From Paracoccus jeotgali (GTDB lineage: Bacteria > Pseudomonadota > Alphaproteobacteria > Rhodobacterales > Rhodobacteraceae), in NCBI RefSeq assembly GCF_002865605.1, contig NZ_CP025583.1, forward strand, positions 1,220,501 to 1,284,500: a stretch of DNA of 64,000 nt, in the 5' to 3' direction. Positions 61,306-64,000 of this stretch are shown here, in pieces. Both the position numbers and the translations under genes were made by a program. Position 1 is the stretch's first letter, and the number at the start of each line of letters is the position of its first letter. The notes beneath the pieces were generated by a model. That model was not told where the DNA came from. It did not search any database and worked only from the letters and a program-made list of their open reading frames with translations.

Positions 61306-61842
61306 ATGCGTAAACTTCTTCTCTCGACCGTGCTGTCACTGGGCACGCTGACCCTTGCGGCGCAGGCCCAGACGACGCCCGCCGCCGACCCCGTGACCCT
61401 GCCCGCACCGCCCGAGGCCGGCGCGCCGGTCGTGACCGGGGATGCGGGGACTACGGATGCGGCCCCGGTAGAGGCGGCACCTGCTGATGCCGCCCCGGCT
61501 GACACGGCGCCTGCTGACGCTGGGGCCGAGACGACAGCCGAAGCCGAACCCACCCAGCCCGCCAGCGTCGAAACCGCCCCGGAAACGGCAGAGCCGCAGG
61601 CCGAGGCGCAGGACGGCACCCAAGCCTCGGTCGGGGATGAGGGCGCCGTAGCGACCCCCGCGACCGAGCCAGAGCCGGCAGAGGGCGGCACCGCGCCGGA
61701 AAACGCAGGCTCGACCGGCTGGACCGGCGGCACGGGCGGCGCCTTCATCGGCACCACGCCCGCCGGCGCCGTGCCGCAATCCAAGACCTGGCAGCCGCCG
61801 GTGACGACGGGCATCGACCTGCTGGGCGGCCCGAACGGCTAA
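61306..61842 (+). CDS. Secreted Ala/Pro/Glu-rich low-complexity protein
   Basis: A 178-residue protein with a signal peptide (KLLLSTVLSLGTLTLAAQAQ) and a mature part that is almost wholly low complexity: repeats such as EAAPADAAPADTAPAD and ETAEPQAEAQDGTQAS, then a Gly/Thr-rich stretch (GSTGWTGGTGGAFIGTTPAG) and the end WQPPVTTGIDLLGGPNG. AAAAGGAACC precedes the ATG at 61306. It belongs to no family I know. It resembles the tails of the proteins at 31788-32282 and 36000-36797 in composition. It ends 18 bases from the convergent selB gene. Confidence 0.7.
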   Translation: MRKLLLSTVLSLGTLTLAAQAQTTPAADPVTLPAPPEAGAPVVTGDAGTTDAAPVEAAPADAAPADTAPADAGAETTAEAEPTQPASVETAPETAEPQAEAQDGTQASVGDEGAVATPATEPEPAEGGTAPENAGSTGWTGGTGGAFIGTTPAGAVPQSKTWQPPVTTGIDLLGGPNG

Positions 61843-61860
61843 GACCCCCGGTCGCGCCCG

Positions 61861-63744
61861 TCAGAACAGATGGGCGCGATGCGGATTGACGCGGCGCAGA
61901 TCGCCCCGGCGCAGGGTCAGCCCTAGCCGGTCGAAGAAATCGAGGATCTCGATGGCGACCTTGCGCCCGTTCTGCGTGCGGTCGCGAAAGGCGGGCGCGG
62001 TGAACCAGCCCTCGCTGCCCGCATCCGACAGCTCACGGATCATCGCCGCCATTTCCGCCGTCGTTGCGCGCAGAAAGAAGTGGTCGCGCGCAATCTGATC
62101 GACCCGACCCAGCCGCGCGGCGAGTTTCAGCACGCGCCGCACCTCGCCCTCGGCCATGCCCAACCCCCCCGCCAGATCGCGCACGCGGGGCGGGCGGAAC
62201 CGCGCCTCACCGGCCAGTTCCGGCGCGATCCGGGCATACAGCGCCTCATCCGCCGGCGCCATTTGGGGAGCGTGACCGGGCAGGCGCACAAAGCCTGCCT
62301 CGGCGTGGATACGACCAGCCGAAATCGCGTTGCGCAGCAGCGCCTCGAACACCGGCAGCGGCAGGCGCGGGCGCAGCGACAGCCGCAGCGCCTCGCGCCC
62401 CATGCCCTGCAAGTCCGGGTTGGCCTCGTGATAGGCCGCCAAAGTCTCCGTCAGCGCCTGCTGCATCTCGTCCGGCAGGCCCTTGCGGAAGGCCATGCGG
62501 TTGGTGGGCGGGCCGAGGATATCTGCGTAACCCGGCTCTGCCGCCGTCAGCCCCCGGTCGCGGTAGAAGGCGGCCAGATCGACATGCCCCGGCGGCACCT
62601 GCAACAGCGCCTGCAAGGCCCCGTCATGGTCCGGCAGCGCCCAGGCCCGCAGCGCGGCGTGGCGTTCGGGCGTGGCCCGGCGGCGGGCGGGCGGGCGCAG
62701 GTCCAGCAAGCGGCCGCCGCCCAGGGTCCGGCTGGCCGAGGGATCGCGCAGGATGAAGCCGTCGCCCCAACCGACCGCCAGCGGCCGGTCGAGCACCATC
62801 TGCACCAGTTCCGCCCCATCGGGCAGGCGCGCGCCCAAGGGCACCAGCCGCGCCTCGGCCTCGGCGCTGCCGACATGCAGCCGGGCGCGGGTGCCAGAGC
62901 GGAACGGGGTGGCATGGGTCCAGTGCAGCGCGACATCGACGCGGTCGGTCGGCGCGTGCAGTTCGGGCGCCAGCACCGCGTCGCCGCGCCCGACCTGATC
63001 GCGGGCGATACCGGCAAGGTTCAGCGCCACCCGCATCCCCGGCCCCGCCACATCGACCCGCCGGTTCTGCGCCCGCACGCCGCGCACCCGCACCGGCAGC
63101 CCGGCGGGCGAGACGGTCAGCTGGTCCCCCACCCGCACCTCGCCCGCGCGCAGGATGCCGGTGACGACCGTGCCCGCGCCCTCGATCGAAAACGACCGGT
63201 CGATGATGACGCGACACGGCTGCCCCGCCTCGCGCTGCGCGGTCTCCGCCGCCTGCCGGGCCAGCAGATCGCGCAGCGCGTCGATCCCCTGCCCGCTGCG
63301 GGCCGAGACGGCCAGCACCGGCGCCCCCGCCATCGGCGTCGCCTGCAGGCGCTGCGAGATCCGCGCGCGCAGCTCGTCCAGCGCCGGCGCCTCGGCCAGA
63401 TCCGCCTTGGTGATCGCGACCACGGCGCGGGTAACCCCCAGCAGCGACAGGATCGCCAGATGCTCCTGAGTCTGAGGCATGATGCCGTCATCGGCGGCGA
63501 CCACGATCAGCGCCAGATCGATGCCGCCCGCCCCCGCGACCATGGTGTGAACCAGCCGCTCATGCCCCGGCACGTCGACAAAGCCGGTGACGCTGCCATC
63601 GCCCAGATCGGTATAGGCAAAGCCCAGGTCGATGGTGATGCCACGCGCCTTTTCCTCGGCCAGCCGGTCGGTGTCGGTGCCGGTCAGCGCGGCGACCAGG
63701 GCGGTCTTGCCGTGGTCGATATGTCCCGCCGTCCCGATGATCAC
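61861..63744 (-). CDS. selB: Selenocysteine-specific elongation factor
   Basis: A 627-residue translational GTPase that carries Sec-tRNA to UGA codons marked by a SECIS hairpin. G1 is [21 protein letters not shown]2 lies in [16 protein letters not shown]3 is [10 protein letters not shown], and G4 is ITKAD. Domains II and III follow ([20 protein letters not shown]). From about residue 370 four winged helices form the SECIS-binding domain IV, ending [20 protein letters not shown]. The start is a GTG at 63744 that overlaps the selA stop (GTGA), so selA and selB are coupled. Confidence 0.97.
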   Translation of the reverse strand: MIIGTAGHIDHGKTALVAALTGTDTDRLAEEKARGITIDLGFAYTDLGDGSVTGFVDVPGHERLVHTMVAGAGGIDLALIVVAADDGIMPQTQEHLAILSLLGVTRAVVAITKADLAEAPALDELRARISQRLQATPMAGAPVLAVSARSGQGIDALRDLLARQAAETAQREAGQPCRVIIDRSFSIEGAGTVVTGILRAGEVRVGDQLTVSPAGLPVRVRGVRAQNRRVDVAGPGMRVALNLAGIARDQVGRGDAVLAPELHAPTDRVDVALHWTHATPFRSGTRARLHVGSAEAEARLVPLGARLPDGAELVQMVLDRPLAVGWGDGFILRDPSASRTLGGGRLLDLRPPARRRATPERHAALRAWALPDHDGALQALLQVPPGHVDLAAFYRDRGLTAAEPGYADILGPPTNRMAFRKGLPDEMQQALTETLAAYHEANPDLQGMGREALRLSLRPRLPLPVFEALLRNAISAGRIHAEAGFVRLPGHAPQMAPADEALYARIAPELAGEARFRPPRVRDLAGGLGMAEGEVRRVLKLAARLGRVDQIARDHFFLRATTAEMAAMIRELSDAGSEGWFTAPAFRDRTQNGRKVAIEILDFFDRLGLTLRRGDLRRVNPHRAHLF

Positions 63745-64000
63745 GGGGCCAGCCCCGTCAGCGCATGGATCAGCCGATCATCGCCGCGCAGTCCGCGCAG
63801 ATCGAGGATCAGCGCCCCGCTTGCGATCCGGCCCAGAACCGGCACCGGCAGCGCCCGCAGCCGCGCGGCGAGCTGCTGCGGCGCCGCACCGCCCGGCCCG
63901 GTCAGCGCCAGACCCGCGCTTGGCAGCGTGTCCGTGGGCAGCGCGCCGGACCCGACCTGGCTCGCGCAATCGCAGACCGCGACCTGAAAACCAATGGCGC
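63741..64000 (-). CDS. selA: Selenocysteine synthase, C-terminal part
   Basis: About 86 codons are open from the right window edge to a stop at 63741-63743, so the gene begins beyond the window. The residues fit the SelA C-terminus: [20 protein letters not shown], with the conserved SQ-(V/I)-GSGALP-x-D stretch, then [20 protein letters not shown] and [18 protein letters not shown]. SelA converts Ser-tRNA(Sec) to Sec-tRNA(Sec) with PLP and selenophosphate. The stop overlaps the selB start. Confidence 0.92.
   Translation of the reverse strand, partial: AIGFQVAVCDCASQVGSGALPTDTLPSAGLALTGPGGAAPQQLAARLRALPVPVLGRIASGALILDLRGLRGDDRLIHALTGLAP

Noticed and set aside
62080..63987. 635-codon plus-strand open frame opposite selB and selA
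   Set aside because: It is antisense to selB, with Arg/Gln/Pro-rich translation and no ribosome site or family motif.

Overview
The window looks like a chromosomal segment of a high-GC alphaproteobacterium of the Rhodobacteraceae, most likely Paracoccus or a close relative. This rests on the genes themselves: the pntA-pntB pair, lipA, the aminotransferase-amiC-mrcA-prfB neighbourhood, family-typical DUF6456 and DUF6477 proteins, IalB and DUF3422 proteins, and a selA-selB pair close to fdhD. Genus is inference.

Positions 1-867 hold the end of a sialic acid epimerase gene (nanM). Positions of about 1014-19900 form an accessory block. It starts with a Tn7-like transposition operon on the minus strand: a TnsA-like nuclease, TniA (DDE transposase), TniB (AAA ATPase) and TniQ, ending in a clear terminator. 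Next come about 1.2 kb without a recognisable gene and then a pile of insertion sequences: an IS21 relic, an IS3 relic, a truncated IS110, a complete IS3-family element with terminal repeats, a cut IS3 orfA and a complete IS110. A type I restriction operon (hsdM, GIY-YIG/DUF4357 gene, hsdS, hsdR) follows, with hsdM broken by a frameshift. The block closes with a broken ribbon-helix-helix gene and an IS30 relic.

Positions 20000-23900 carry a methyltransferase divergent from a FecBCD-type iron-chelate ABC importer whose ATPase is frameshifted. From about 25 kb on the content is mostly housekeeping: redox proteins, DUF3422, an L,D-transpeptidase, transhydrogenase, aminopeptidase N, an acyltransferase, IalB, a HerA-like ATPase, DUF6477 and DUF6456 proteins, lipoyl synthase and tRNA-Leu(CAA). 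Positions 42-52.5 kb are transport: a TRAP permease pair and a complete oligopeptide ABC operon that runs into an exporter-type ABC protein. Positions 52.5-59.4 kb cover translation termination and the cell wall (prfB, MgtC-like, mrcA, frameshifted amiC, aminotransferase). The right end combines a DsbA-like protein, fdhD, a secreted Ala/Pro-rich protein, selB and the end of selA, pointing to selenocysteine-containing formate dehydrogenase in this organism.

Points deserving most attention are the TnsA-bearing Tni operon with altered nuclease residues and candidate ends, a structured small-RNA or small-ORF locus at 37.07-37.17 kb, a perfect palindrome next to a CtrA-like half-site before the DUF6456 gene, a tiny lipoprotein, and four genes each split by one apparent single-base frameshift (hsdM, the RHH gene, the iron ABC ATPase, amiC). 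Those frameshifts could be real decay or sequence errors, and the sequence alone cannot decide.
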